A stretch of DNA of 64,000 bases from Siphonodentalium dalli (taxonomy: Eukaryota; Mollusca; Scaphopoda; Gadilida; Siphonodentaliidae), in NCBI GenBank assembly GCA_032622095.1, contig CP136061.1, positions 122,152,754-122,216,753 of the forward strand. The letters run 5' to 3'. The notes below the pieces were generated by a model. It did not search any database. It was not told where the DNA came from and saw only the letters and a program-made list of their open reading frames with translations. Below are positions 34,863 to 45,951 of this stretch, piece after piece. Numbering within the stretch: position 1 is the first letter of the stretch; each line of letters starts with the position of its first letter. A program made the position numbers and the translations under genes.

Positions 34863-35767
34863 GTTCCAATATTATTTTCTTAACCACCATTTATCCAGGT
34901 GAAATCATACCCTGATTTTTCAAAGAAAAATTGGTGGGATATTGGGATATATATTGATATTACTAGATGAATGGATCTCATAGATGGGGATTCACATTTG
35001 TTCTAATAGGGGCAGAGATAAGAGATTTAACTCTCCTCTATGCTGTTTGGTACTGGTATAATAATATTGATTTCTAGACAGCCTGGGTGGGGGGGGGGGG
35101 GCAATGTTTGAGGCAATTGGGAGGGAGTGTAGAGGGGTGATTTGACCCCCTACTTTGATCAAAAGTTAAACAGTTAAAAATTTCATACCTGATACTACAT
35201 TAGTTGTAGATTAGATGTTCACACCAAAAATAAGTTAGAATTGTTATCATAGTTTGGTTTGATTTTCTAACATGTATGTTTTTAAACCATCGGTCCATAT
35301 GTTCCTACTTCAGGTCAAACTGTTGGACCGAATTGGACACAAATTTTAACTTTATGGGGGGTGTCAGGTTGGTAATTTTCAAACGTTTGAGAGCTTGAAG
35401 TACTGGTACCAGTCATAAAATTCAACCTAAGAGGGATGTACAAAAGGATTTTTGTGAACTTAGTACTGTGGTATGGTTGTCTTTAAAAGGTAAGAGGTTG
35501 GAGATTTGTCGGTGGTGTGCAATTAGAAATTTCAAGGTGAAGAGCCCTGCTCATCTGAGAACTTCCAGCTATGTCCATGTTTAGAACTACTTGTCTTAAG
35601 TGATTTTGTCAAGTACTGACTCTTGTAGTCTTCAGAGTCCCCGTCTTCTCAGTCTTTACAGTCTGGTGAGCGACCCACAGTCATTGACTGTCTTGTTATT
35701 ACATGCGCCAAACATGATTTTATTTACAGTGGTTTACAGGCAAATTACAGAAGTATTCAAGAATACA

Positions 35768-36315
35768 TTAACACTTTCTATACTAAATGGATTCTCCCCC
35801 TTTCGTTATAAAATTATACATTGGAATGGTCTATTATTCATCTGGAGGGTTGTTCAGGAAAAATAAGCAGATACTAGTAATACAAGTGCAGAATGAGTGC
35901 AGTTAATTGTAGGGAAATGCTCAGATAATAAGTTCAATAAATAACCATACATTTGTTGAACTTATTTTCTGAGCATTTCCAATGGGATAGCTACTCTTCA
36001 ATGAGTATACAGTAATGTCATAAATAATCGACTCCTTAACCACAATAGAATTATGGGTAATTTTTCAGGATTTAGTCAGAAATATGGCTTGTTGCCATTC
36101 ATCAGAAAGCTCTCACAGCAGAATTATGGGTAATTTTTCAGGATTTAGTCGGAAATATGGCTTGTTGCCATTCAGCAGAAAGCTCTCACTGAGAGCTTTC
36201 CGATGAATGCCAACAAGCCATATTTCCTACTAAATCCTGAAAAATTACCCATAATTCTGCTGTGGTTAAGGAGTCGATTATTTAGAGCATTATTGTATAG
36301 CGTAGAAAGGGTTAA
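35768..36315. mobile_element. TTAA-type MITE, CCCTTTCTATACT family, interrupted
   Basis: TTAACACTTTCTATACTAAA to GTAGAAAGGGTTAA. The right end is split by a TA-flanked MITE at 36007. Compare the intact relative at 10553-10806, where GAGTATTTAGTATAGAAAGG is continuous. Confidence 0.85.
36007..36297. mobile_element. TA-flanked MITE with duplicated left arm
   Basis: TACAGTAATGTCATAAATAA to GAGCATTATTGTA. The block from GCAGAATTATGGGTAA to GAAAGCTCTC is present twice in the left arm (36047-36117 and 36118-36190). It is nested inside the TTAA element. Confidence 0.88.
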
Positions 36316-36411
36316 GCCTTTGAGAACTGAATAGTCTAATGAGTAGTTACTTGAGTCCCAGTGATTCAGGTCAAGGTTACTTTTTGAACTTATTTGCTGA
36401 ACAAGCCTGTC

Positions 36412-36775
36412 TGTCATTTGCAGAATGAGGTCCCCAGAGGGTGAATTTAGTGATGCTAGCCTGCATATCGGGCTAGCATCACCAAATTCACCCTCTGGGG
36501 ACCTCATTCTGCTTAGGCCTCATCTTCTCTGGAAAGTTGTTTTATTATAAATTTCTATGGAAACTTCTTCACATAGTTTCTATTTTTTTTTTCTTTTCGT
36601 TTCTATATATCCCCAAATTGGCAATATTCACCATTTGGGAACCTCAATCTGAGTATGTCTCCCATAGCATATGAGGCCATGCAGAATGAGGTCTGCAGAG
36701 GGCGAATTTTGTGGGATAGTGTCACTAAATTTACCCTCTGGGGACCTTATTCTTCAAATGACAGGCACAGGCCTT
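36412..36775. mobile_element. foldback element, GCAGAATGAGGTCCCC family
   Basis: AAGCCTGTCTGTCATTTGCA to AAATGACAGGCACAGGCCTT. The first hairpin (36420-36515) has near-perfect arms. The second is shortened. Confidence 0.78.
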
Positions 36776-36834
36776 CAATTAAATCCTTAGAGTATTTGTC
36801 TGCCTGTTATCTGCCTATATTTTCTGAACACACC

Positions 36835-36914
36835 TTACAAATGAAGAATAGACCATTTCAGCACATACTTGTATAACTAAATGGGAGAATCTATTCAGTG
36901 ATCAAAGGGTTAAG
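36835..36914 (-). mobile_element. TTAA-type MITE fragment, CCCTTTCTATACT family
   Basis: The reverse complement shows CATTTAGTTATACAAGTATG and TGGTCTATTCTTCAT, as in the 10553 family. It ends AAAGGGTTAA. Confidence 0.5.
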
Positions 36915-36994
36915 GTGAATAAAAATATCTCATTAAAATTATTGTACTAGTATTCAATAACAATAATTTCTATGTTTTACCATTTGTTTTTCAG

Positions 36995-37143
36995 CCCCTG
37001 CACAACAGATGCCACCTGGTCAGTATGGCATGCAGCCACCGCCAGGAGGATACCAACAGCCACCGCCAGGAGGATACCAACAGCCACCACCAGGGGGATA
37101 CCAACAGCCACCAGGAGGATACCAACAAGCACCACCTCAGTAA
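36995..37143 (+). CDS. last exon of CYYR1/Shisa-like protein: PPPGGYQQ-repeat cytoplasmic tail
   Basis: The acceptor is TTTGTTTTTCAG ending at 36994. Codon G|CC completes Ala105 and the exon reads 48 residues to a TAA at 37141-37143. The tail is APAQQMPPGQYGMQ followed by four near-identical PP(P)GGYQQ units, then APPQ. Such Pro-Gly-Tyr tails are known from annexin, synexin-like and rhodopsin C-termini and tend to drive self-association. PPxY-type WW ligands are common in Shisa/CYYR1 tails, but here a second Gly separates PP and Y, so WW binding is uncertain. The repeat units are also repeats at DNA level (18-24 bp), so copy number may vary between individuals. Confidence 0.88.
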
Positions 37144-37730
37144 ATTGTACCTGATCTGATCTCATTAGACCTCATCATTCAAAATAGGCTCAATTTCAAT
37201 ATCTGAAAGGGTCAAAGTTTAATCTCAAACTCTGTTTCGTATTTGAAATTCCGATATAAAATCGCATTAAATTGTTTATTTCACACTATGGACTATGGGA
37301 GGCTAAATTCATATTTATTAATAATTGGACTGAAGTACAATTCTATTGAACTGAAGCAAAATTAATTGTGCTTAAGCACAATTCAATTGCACTGAAGCAC
37401 AATTGAATTGTACTGAAGCATAATCCAGTTGCACTGAAGTGCAATTATTTACCCACAAAATGGCTAACCCCTCCAAGTCTTTTGAAATATGTGTTTTTCA
37501 TTAACAGCACTCCTGTTAATAAAGATTCTCTTTCGTGCAGTTTCTACAATCTGTATGCAGTTGGCAATAATATGGACATCTGTAATCCATTGGATATTTT
37601 CTGAGAAATGATCACCGATATTAGTATTTTCAACAAACAATAAATGAGATATATGTAAGATAAAGAAAAAATCTTTCTGCTGACAGTAACTTTAACCCAC
37701 ACTTGGACATTCAAGCTGGGCCTGTCATTT
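37144..37730 (+). other. probable 3' untranslated region
   Basis: Unique sequence follows the TAA. AATAAA signals are at 37518-37523 and 37639-37644. A run of alternating CTGAAGCACAATT phrases (37330-37445) forms an imperfect local repeat. The transcript probably ends near one of the two signals. Confidence 0.55.
37518..37523 (+). terminator. candidate polyadenylation signal AATAAA
   Basis: First AATAAA after the stop codon of the + strand gene, 375 bases downstream. A T/G-containing stretch (TTTCGTGCAGTTTC) follows within 15 bases. The second candidate is at 37639-37644. Confidence 0.45.
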
Positions 37731-37732
37731 TA

Positions 37733-38108
37733 ACCCTTCCATGACTGGAGCTTCCTGAAATTTTGCGAAAACCCTGTGCCAATGCATTCTCTTATATATG
37801 TGAGTCTTCCATATGGAGCATCACATATATAAGAGCATACATTCAGCCCTCACAATTGGCTATGCAATCAGCAATGCCATTTGCTGAAGCAAACTGGGCT
37901 ACAAATAGCAAAGGGTTGTTGAAGCCAAAAATCTGAATTAAGAGGGCTGATAAGTTGGCCTAACAATATTTACCTTGACCTTGTAAGCCAGTACATTCTC
38001 TTTATATGCAAGGCTCCCTAATTATATGGGATAGTTGCATATATAGGAGAATGCACTGGCACATGATCTTCAATGCTGCACCAGCGCAGATCCCATCATG
38101 ATCATGTT
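37733..38108. mobile_element. TTAA-type MITE, CCCTTTCATGA family, with 110-bp insertion
   Basis: TTAACCCTTCCATGACTGGA to CCCATCATGATCATGTTAA. The first hairpin is separated from the GGCCTAACAATATTTACC linker by an unrelated segment (about 37848-37958) starting TCACAATTGGCTATGC. Confidence 0.78.
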
Positions 38109-38302
38109 AAATATATATTAACATTGGCTCACATAGGAGCCTCACATATATAAGAGAATACATTGGTTTAAAAATATTTACCTTGACCTTGTAAGCCTGT
38201 GCATTTTCTTATATATGGGAGACTCGCATTTATATAAGAGAATGCATTGGCACATGATCTTTAATGCTGCACTAGCACAGCTCCCATCAAGAAAGGGTTA
38301 AC
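38109..38302. mobile_element. TTAA-type MITE, CCCTTTCATGA family, left-truncated
   Basis: It begins inside the first hairpin (ATAGGAGCCTCACATATA) and ends TCAAGAAAGGGTTAA. It abuts the previous copy. Confidence 0.78.
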
Positions 38303-39228
38303 TACGAAGTGGCTATATCTACGGCACCTTATATATAGCCTCGGGCATTTGATGTCACTGCACTGGTCTTTTACACATTGATTACTTTACATGATGACAT
38401 CCGGATCTGTCTGCAGTTTGAACTTGTAATGGCAGACCTAGGTATGGAATACTATTGTGCCAACCTAGTAATCTCGCTTTTGCCTATTTGTGCATGCATG
38501 GTCAAATCTTAGCATGTGAACGTACACATACAGGCTACTTAGTGGTAGCTTTATAGTATGAATTTGGGAATTTTGTATGCTTGCCTTGCGAATTAAATGT
38601 AGCCTAATTCATGCTAACTACACATGTCATACAAATTGCCTATGCTGTAATCCATGGTGCTTTTTGATAATTAAATTTGTGCATAGATAAAACTTGGCTG
38701 TTATAGAATTGCTTGTATAATGACGTCATGCCGTATATTTATTTCCCATGACTATATCTGCTGCTCCGTAAATGGAGCCACAGCATTTTAATAAAGAGAC
38801 CTATTTTGGGACAGAAGCTCTGTCCGTGTCTGTGGACGCAATTTTGTCCAAGCTTCTAATCCTACATTTTTCAGTCAATTTTTTAAAAACTTGGCACAGT
38901 TATTTAGTACCATGTGAACCTGTGCACTTGCGATTATGAGGTCCATCCAAATTTTTTAAGTGGAGTTATCCCCATTTTTCGACTTAGAAATATTTCGCAA
39001 CATGCACAATTTTGTCCAAGCTTGTATTCCTCAAGGTTTTTTTTCGAAAAATAAATGAATATGTTAACATGGCTACCCTTAATGTAGCCCAATTGCACTG
39101 CAGGGGGTATCCTTAGCCACACTGGGACAGTCCCACCTCTAGTTTGGGACACAAGCAATATAACATCAAACTGCTACTTACAGAAAACCAACTGCAATAA
39201 ACATTGACATACAAGAAACGCAGTGACC
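38303..39228. other. intergenic, partly a diverged dispersed repeat
   Basis: 38769-39150 carries GGAGCCACAGCATTTTAATA and two copies of AATTTTGTCCAAGCTT (38850, 39010), typical of a decayed dispersed element. No gene. Confidence 0.45.
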
Positions 39229-39679
39229 TTAAAGGTACTCAATCCAATTTGATGGTTCCCATATAATAAGATTCCAACAACAACAACTACAACATTTTTA
39301 GAAATGCCGCTTCAGTTATCAGAATCAATTAATTGCCCAAAAATAATGCTAACCACTGTCAACTATTATACAAAATTGACAAAACGTGTTATTTATCAAC
39401 ATGTGGTTCGACAAAATTTGGCCTTATTATCAACAGAAAGCTTCTTGATTTTAGAGTTATCAATCTTCATCCGCAATTTGGTCCAAGACCTTTGACTCGT
39501 TGACTGTTTACTGGGCCACGAATAATTCTCGATGGTGAAAAAAAATAGATTTTAAAAATCGATATCTAATAACTCTGAGCTTTGATAGGTGGGTTCCTCG
39601 ACTCGAATCAAATATTTTTTACGCCCGAATCCAAATAAATAGTAATTGAGGGACACTTAATCAGATTATGCATCTTTAA
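39229..39679 (+). mobile_element. TTAA-type element, AAAGGTACTCAATC family
   Basis: TTAAAGGTACTCAATCCAAT to AATCAGATTATGCATCTTTAA. It shares its interior (ATTAATTGCCCAAAAATAA, TTTGGTCCAAGACC, TCGATATCTAATAACTCTGA) with 63102-63524, which is inverted. Confidence 0.8.
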
Positions 39680-39905
39680 TGCAATAATGAGGAAATCAAC
39701 TGCAATAGGCATAGTGACCTTACAAAATTAACTGCAATCGACACAGTGACCGTACAATCATGATATCCAATGATGTGCTTCATGTGAAGTTCTCATCGTG
39801 CAAGGTTGTATTTATTTGGGCAGCATTTGTTCATTCCATTCATTATTATAAAATTTCACATCATTTCTGTGAAATGGCCACATTGCTTGTATTTTGCCTC
39901 AGTTA

Positions 39906-40389
39906 TTAAAGGTACTCAATCCGTAAAGAGGGTCCCCATCTCAACAGATTCCAACAACAATCCGATCAGAGGGTCCTATATTACTATTTCTTTGGCTTTG
40001 GGGGTAAAAAATATTTGATTCGAGTCGAGGAACCCATCAAACAAAGCTCAGAGTTATTAGATATTGATTTTTGAAATTTGTTAATTTCTCGAGATGAGTA
40101 CCAATAACTGCCGTCAATTTGGTAACCTGCTCGAGATTTTACGCCAAAACTCTATTCAAACAGACAAGGATGGATAACTCTATAATCAAGTGGTAATAAT
40201 AACGAAATTTTGACTGTCTTCTGGGCCAGAAAGAATTCCCGATAATGAAAAATAATAGATTTCTAAAATCGATATCTAACAAATCTGAGCTTTGATGGGT
40301 GACTTCCTCGACTCGAATCAAATATTTTTGACCCCCGAAGCCATTGAAATAGTAATTGAGAGGAGTTTTATCGGATTGAGTACCTTTAA
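39906..40389. mobile_element. TTAA-type element, AAAGGTACTCAATC family, symmetrical form
   Basis: Clean TTAA at both ends; ends are TTAAAGGTACTCAATCCG and CGGATTGAGTACCTTTAA. Both halves carry ATTTGATTCGAGTCGAGGAA-type segments in opposite sense, so the element is a long imperfect palindrome. Confidence 0.85.
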
Positions 40390-40423
40390 CCTGTCAGGTT
40401 TGAACAACAAAATGTGAGCCTCA

Positions 40424-40637
40424 TTGTAAGTTATTGTGGTGGATTGACGTAACTTGTTATGACATTGTAAGTTATTGTGGTGGATTGACAGTAACATGTT
40501 ATGACATTGTAAGTTATTGTGGTGGATTGACGTAACATGTTATGACATTGTAATTTATTGTGGTGGATTGACGGTAACATGTTATGACATTGTAAGTTAT
40601 TGTGGTGGATTGACGGTAACATGTTATGACATTGGAT
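40424..40637 (+). repeat. 41-bp minisatellite, 5 copies
   Basis: Unit ACATTGTAAGTTATTGTGGT then GGATTGACGGTAACATGTTATG, with units near 40424, 40464, 40505, 40546 and 40588. Two overlapping - strand frames with repeated QSTTITYNVIT are artefacts. Confidence 0.88.
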
Positions 40638-40762
40638 TTTATGTTGAACTTATTTCTGAGCACTGCCTTTATATATTTTGAATTTGCATGTATATCATGT
40701 ATATATAGGGATGGTGGGGGGAGCCGATTGGGCAGAAGAGTGCATAACAAGCCCATGTGTTA

Positions 40763-41023
40763 TTAACTCTTTGAGTGCCAAGGGCCGATAATGGGCCGAT
40801 ATTATCGGCCCTAAACCTACACAATAAGTCTGTTAAAGAATATAATAAAATATATTAAAATTGTAAAAAATAAAAAAATAAAAAAAATAATAATAATTGT
40901 TAGGCCAATGCATTCTCTTATAAATGCGAGGCGACCTATGGTCGACACGCATATATAAGAGAATGCATTGGCACAGGGTATATGGGTTGATACAAAAATC
41001 GGACCTGGCACTCAAAGGGTTAA
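40763..41023. mobile_element. TTAA-type MITE, CTCTTTGAGTGCC ends with the GCATTCTCTTATA hairpin
   Basis: TTAACTCTTTGAGTGCCAAG to CTGGCACTCAAAGGGTTAA. It contains GGGCCGATAATATCGGCCC-type mini-palindromes at 40785-40813 and the 67-bp hairpin (40903-40971) also found in the 12510 family. The right flank contains GGGTTGATACAAAAATCGGA, as in the 10803 family, so three families are combined in one copy. Confidence 0.82.
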
Positions 41024-41210
41024 CCACCTAGGCACCGAATGATTCAAATATTTTATATTGTTCTAATACCGCATCAGACACATGCTACCAGGGCTCAAAC
41101 TGTTAAAATTTTTACTTGTCGCAGGGGACATGTAGAGTTATTTTCTACCCGTCACCTGATAATTTTGCCTGGGCACAACCTAATAAGTGAGATAAGATGT
41201 ATTTGAGGAG

Positions 41211-42666
41211 ATCAGTGGTCAGATGCTCGTAGCCCGTTTATATATAACCATGGATATATACCAGATATAACCGTACAAAAAAACTGCCGTTCTTTTGACC
41301 ATGTATTTATCCATGGTATGTGTGCCTGTGGTTGTCTGTAACCTGGTATTATTGCTTTGATAGGTAATCATGTTCGACTGGTGTTGTTCGATTGGCAATG
41401 AGATTAATCTTCTCCTTCAAAATATCTATGATTTCAAACAGGGGTGGCACCAGGATATCCCTAACGCAGGGGCTATACGATTCCCCAACAGGGACGGGCT
41501 TTAGCTACCGGGTTGATCATTGCAGATCTCACCGATGGGGCTGGCAATCACTCCCTGACAGGGATGGGTGTGTAGCCCCCTGACCCCTCCCCGGGTGCTA
41601 CCCAACATAATTTAGTACGACGATTTCTTGTCTTCAGTGAATGCAAGACCGCACTCCTATAGCATGGACTGCCAAGCAGAGACACGTCGACAAGGGTGGT
41701 TATACAGGGGGTCTTACCCCAAACTGTAGTCAAACCTAATGCAACATTAGTTGGAAAATTCACACAAAATTAGGTTGAAATTGTTCTCGTAGTTTGATTT
41801 TCCAACAATTTCTTAGTGACGAATTTGTTGATTTTAGACCAACATTTTCATTTGAAAAATTCTGGACTGAAATGGCCATCAGTTTGAAATTTTCAAACCA
41901 AAGCATGAGTGTCAGGTTGAAAATTTCCCCGAATTGGAAAGCTTGAGGCCAGTCTAGATGCTAGGATCGTCAAAGTTTCATGTTCAGATTTTCAAAATGT
42001 TCTCAAATCGGGCCCTTGCCAGTAATTACTTGCTAATTAAATTAAGAAAAAATAAATCAGGGTGTAAATCTGTCAGCCATTATACCACTAGATGTCAGGA
42101 TTTTTTAATCTCATACTGGGCCGAACCATCCTTTTCATCCCCCCTGCTTGGCTATACTAGTCCATTTAGAAATTTAGAATAGTCTACCATCTACTAGTCT
42201 GTGACTCCATGCAGGGGGGGGGGGGGGGGGGGGGGGGGGGGTGGGCGTGCAAATTGATTTACGCAAACTTGTAAGCTTGATGTGATTCAATGGGGTGGGG
42301 TGCAGTTGGAAATTCCAAACCCTCTTAGCCAAGTCCCGAGTGCCAAAATATCCCAGGCTCAACCGGGGGTGCCCCTCGTGACTTAGTTTCTGCTTTCTAT
42401 CCGGGAATACACTGCACTGGCGGCAATATATTGACCATACTCTAAATGAAAACGCTTCCGTGGTGATCACAAGGTAACGTCTTGCTGCAAGTAAGACGAT
42501 AATTGTGTTGTAGAAATGATACCGAAGACCGATTGTCAGAAAACGCAACCTCAAAATACACAGGGCAAGGCTTATCAATCCAAACTGTGGAGTGTGTTTT
42601 CATTGTGTATTTCTCACATATGCCCATAGTTATATATAAACGGGCTACGAGCATCTGACCGCAGAT
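41211..42666. mobile_element. 1.46-kb element with about 43-bp terminal inverted repeats
   Basis: The left end (41211-41253, with GGTCAGATGCTCGTAGCCCG) is matched in reverse at 42624-42666 (CGGGCTACGAGCATCTGACC), nearly base for base. The interior holds GGGGCTGGCAATCACTCCC and a 27-base poly-G tract (42215-42241). No transposase frame was found; the - strand frame at 42174-42578 with a proline run is poly-G read backwards. Superfamily unknown. Confidence 0.78.
42215..42241 (+). repeat. poly-G tract, 27 bases
   Basis: Uninterrupted G run inside the 1.46-kb element. Its exact length is probably unreliable in the assembly. Confidence 0.85.
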
Positions 42667-43600
42667 GTTATTATTCTATATCAGTGTTTTTGTAATCTTT
42701 GACACCACAACCAGTATTTCTGTATTATGAATTTTTAAATACCGGTAAACAACTTCTCAATTTATCTAGCAAAACATTTTTAAAATCTCACCTGGTAGTT
42801 CCTTCTCATAAATAAATAAATCAAATTTTAGGGATGTAGGTGGGCAATTGTATTGATAAATTCACAGCAAATTGATCTGGAAATATCAAGCTCTGACTTA
42901 GAGATGTCTCAAACTGACTTAAGTAGATATTATTCTACATTCTAAAGGAAGCCCGTAGCTTAGGCTCACTGAAGATATACATTTCAAGCTCTGCAGTCTG
43001 CATGCGACGAACATCATATATAAGGGCTTTCAGGTATATTTATTTTATTCTACAGCATATCAGGTCAAATATAGACTCTGACTGCTTGTTGTAGTTATTT
43101 AATACCATTTTATGAAATCAAAAATGTTTTCCTTCCGTAATCTCAATGTCTTCTATGACAGACCATTTACCAGGTGCTCAACGGTGTATATATTTATGAT
43201 ACACTTATATTATTAACGAGAATATTTGTTGACTACACTTGCATCTACATTATGAATGCAGCAACATGGCTGATCCCAGATCTCAATCATTTTCATCCCA
43301 CTAATTTGGATTTTGATGCCAGTGGGAGCATTGAAAATAAACAAACAAAATTGAAAAATGACAACGATAATGATAACTATGAAATCATTCATTCCTGGTC
43401 ACTCTTTATCAAATTAATTGCTTGGGCAAGACAGTGAAGACCAAAGGCAGACACTTTAAAATAGTTTTTCAGTGATATATATTGGGAGTTTTGTTGCAAC
43501 CACTGAGAATGTTCAGTTTTCAACAATTACTTGAGGAACTGTCATCTCCCTCAGTAGCGAATGAACTTGTATTCTAAATGCCCTTCTACATGGGGAAATT
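42667..43600. other. intergenic, contains an unrecognised 87-codon frame
   Basis: A + strand frame at 43174-43437 ends in a hydrophilic stretch (NKQTKLKNDNDNDNYEI). No family is recognised and no splice context stands out. Otherwise nothing was seen. Confidence 0.3.
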
Positions 43601-43858
43601 TCCCTTTCTTTACTAAATGGGTTCTCCCATTCAGTTACAACAGTATACATTGGAATAGTCTATTATTCTTTTGGAGGGATGTTGAGGGTACTTGAGCAGA
43701 CGTTAGCCAGACGAAAAGATAATATAAGATAAGTGCATGACAATAAGTGCAGAATAATTCATATTCATTGGTGGGAAATGGTCATTCGATGAACATATTA
43801 TCTGAACAATTCCTAAGTGATCTACTCGTCAATGAGTAATCAGTATAGAAATGGTTAA
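43601..43858. mobile_element. TTAA-type MITE, CCCTTTCTATACT family, diverged
   Basis: TCCCTTTCTTTACTAAATGG to CAGTATAGAAATGGTTAA. Inner features GGTGGGAAATGG and CTACTCGTCAATGAG match 10553-10806. Confidence 0.78.
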
Positions 43859-44061
43859 TCTACCGGTATGGTATATCATTCATGGAAAAAATGACAACGA
43901 TCATATGAAACAAAAATTATTTGCCATATCACAATGTTTATGGAAACTCATCGTCGAGAGATTTTATGCCCAAACGCCAGGCTTTGATGTTTTGGTTAAA
44001 CTCAGTTTTAATAAATGAATATCTATCAGACATTCCAAATAAGATTGCTATAGCGGGTCTC

Positions 44062-44237
44062 TCAACCCCTTCATGACAAGAGAATAAGATGGCTTAACAC
44101 TTTACCTTGACAGCCTGTGCATTCTCTTATATATGCGAGGCTCGCTTATCCCTATGGGACACTCGCATATACAAGAGAATGCACTGGCACAGGATCTTTA
44201 ATGCTGTACCAGCGCAGCTCCTGCCATGAAAGGGTTA
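44062..44237. mobile_element. TTAA-type MITE, CCCTTTCATGA family
   Basis: TCAACCCCTTCATGACAAGA to CTGCCATGAAAGGGTTAA. One complete hairpin at 44121-44200. Confidence 0.8.
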
Positions 44238-44931
44238 ATAATCACTTTAATGTAGATGCAGTTGTACTTATTCCCCCCGTACCTAGATAATGCCATGAAC
44301 TTCTACTCGGGCTATATGCCTGAAGAGATCTTATTCCAACAAATTGGCTCACAAAAGTCACCCAAACCATGTAATCTCGAACAGGGACCTTCACCATTTG
44401 TGAGATAACTATCCTTCAGAAGATCAAAATTTTTCCGGTTTTAAACAGGTGGACTGATCTCTAGGGTGTAGCCGAAGTATGGATTCATGGTGTGATCTTC
44501 TGTGATTTTTATTTAACTTGCTTCCATGTTACAGGTGTGCTTTGGATGTTACCCATCCTTTGATATCATTTTAATACATTGTACGGGTTTTACTTTGATA
44601 TTATATAATTTGCTATGTATTAACCATGTTGAATGTTCTATACTATCTGGTATGGTGTGTGTTATGTATGATGCAGGGCTTATTATGTCACAATAACTTC
44701 TGATATTGACAGAATGCGACATGCATCAGTGTATAAATGTTTGTACGGGAGGTAATGTGTTGTTGGATAAATAAATTATTGTCAAAAAAATTATTGTCTT
44801 TCAATAGGCATTCCCTGGCATGCTATCCAGTCTGCTTCCACCAATGGTTCATCTGACTATTAAAGTTCAGGGGATCCCATTTTTTTCCCCCAAGAATTCA
44901 CTTGTGCAGCATTCATCATATTTTGCAGCTG
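44238..44931. other. intergenic, nothing recognised
   Basis: AT-rich; no gene or clear element. Confidence 0.4.
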
Positions 44932-45095
44932 CAGTAATATATGCCCTAAATAATGGACTCCTTAACCACAGCAGAATTATGGGTAACTGAGAGCTTTCCG
45001 ATGAATGGCAACAAGCCATATTTCCGACTAAATCCTGAAAAATGACCCATAATTCTGCTGTGATTAAGGAGTCGATTATTTAGGGCATTGCTGTA
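44932..45095. mobile_element. TA-flanked MITE, left arm shortened
   Basis: CAGTAATATATGCCCTAAAT to GGGCATTGCTGTA. The left arm stops at ATGGGTAAC and joins GAGAGCTTTCCGATG. Confidence 0.85.
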
Positions 45096-45226
45096 TGCAC
45101 TGTTGAATGGATATATTGGCCAAAGTAATCGCAACATAAATCAGCACAACAATCTGGAAAAAAATTACCATGTGATCCAAATAAATTTCACTATGTCACA
45201 AAGTAAATAATGGAGTCCCCTGATCC

Positions 45227-45478
45227 TTAACCCTTCTATGACTGGAGTTTTCTGAATTTTTGCGAAAACCCTGTGCCAATGCATTCGCTTATATGTAATG
45301 GGAGCCTCGCATATATAAGAGAATACATTGGCCTAATAATATTTACCTTGACCTTATAAGCCAGTGCATTCTCTTATATAAGGTGAGGCTGCCTGTGGGA
45401 GATTCTCATAAATAAGAGAATGCATGGCACAGGATCTTCAATGCTGCACCAGCGCAGCTCCCATCATGAAAGGGTTAA
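45227..45478. mobile_element. TTAA-type MITE, CCCTTTCATGA family, full two-hairpin form
   Basis: TTAACCCTTCTATGACTGGA to CATCATGAAAGGGTTAA, with TTAA at both ends and two hairpins separated by GGCCTAATAATATTTACC. Confidence 0.85.
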
Positions 45479-45618
45479 ATGCTGATATCACAACTAAGGC
45501 GTTCAGACCACTGTGATATGTTCATTACATTCTATTTTCATCATAACGAAAGTCCTAATATACCTTATATTATATGGAAACACATGTGTCATGACATTTA
45601 CACAGTACATGGTTCTCC

Positions 45619-45951
45619 TTTCAAAGGCCCACTTAATTTTCGAATCACCAGATCACATTATATACAACATATTCCATTAATTTTGATCCGGACTGTACTG
45701 TAAAATCTATTATTCTCAATGGATGGGGAATAACTATCTCTTTAATTTTGAATTCTGATGTATTTTGGGTTGACAACAAGGGAAGTCTTGGAATTAATCT
45801 GAGAATCTCTATCACTCGGTGGACACTCCAAGGCCACAGCTGTTCCTTATTCTGGTGGAATATATATATTTTTGGTTCCTCTTCCAAATGGTATATAATA
45901 TAGAATTTTTTTGTTTAATGTTATCTGGGCAAAAATTAAGTGGGCTTTTAA
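45619..45951. mobile_element. TTAA-type element, AAAGGCCCACTTAATTTTCG family
   Basis: Left CAAAGGCCCACTTAATTTTC; right ATTAAGTGGGCTTTTAA. The family is best preserved at 57897-58366. Its right TTAA (45948-45951) doubles as the left TTAA of the next element. Confidence 0.8.

Larger units (their letters stand above)
33457..35703 (+). repeat. composite dispersed repeat, second copy
   Basis: It begins TTAGCTCACCTGAGACGAAG and ends with CAGTCTGGTGAGCGACCCAC, CAGTCATTGACTGTCTTG. The middle differs from the 15.3-kb copy but matches 48820-50690: ACTTTATTCTTTAATGAAAT, then two foldback elements (33901 and 34738), then TTCAGATTTGTTCAAATGGG. A poly-G tract lies at 35089-35101. Confidence 0.75.

Noticed and set aside
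36977-37165. A - strand frame opposite the last exon of the membrane protein, rich in VAVGI repeats
   Set aside because: It is the antisense shadow of the PPPGGYQQ repeats on the + strand, which has correct splice phase and a stop.
40431-40756. Overlapping - strand frames with repeated QSTTITYNVIT
   Set aside because: They are the 41-bp minisatellite read in different frames.
42174-42578. A 134-residue - strand frame with a proline run
   Set aside because: The prolines are a poly-G tract read in reverse inside a TIR element. The rest shows no domain.
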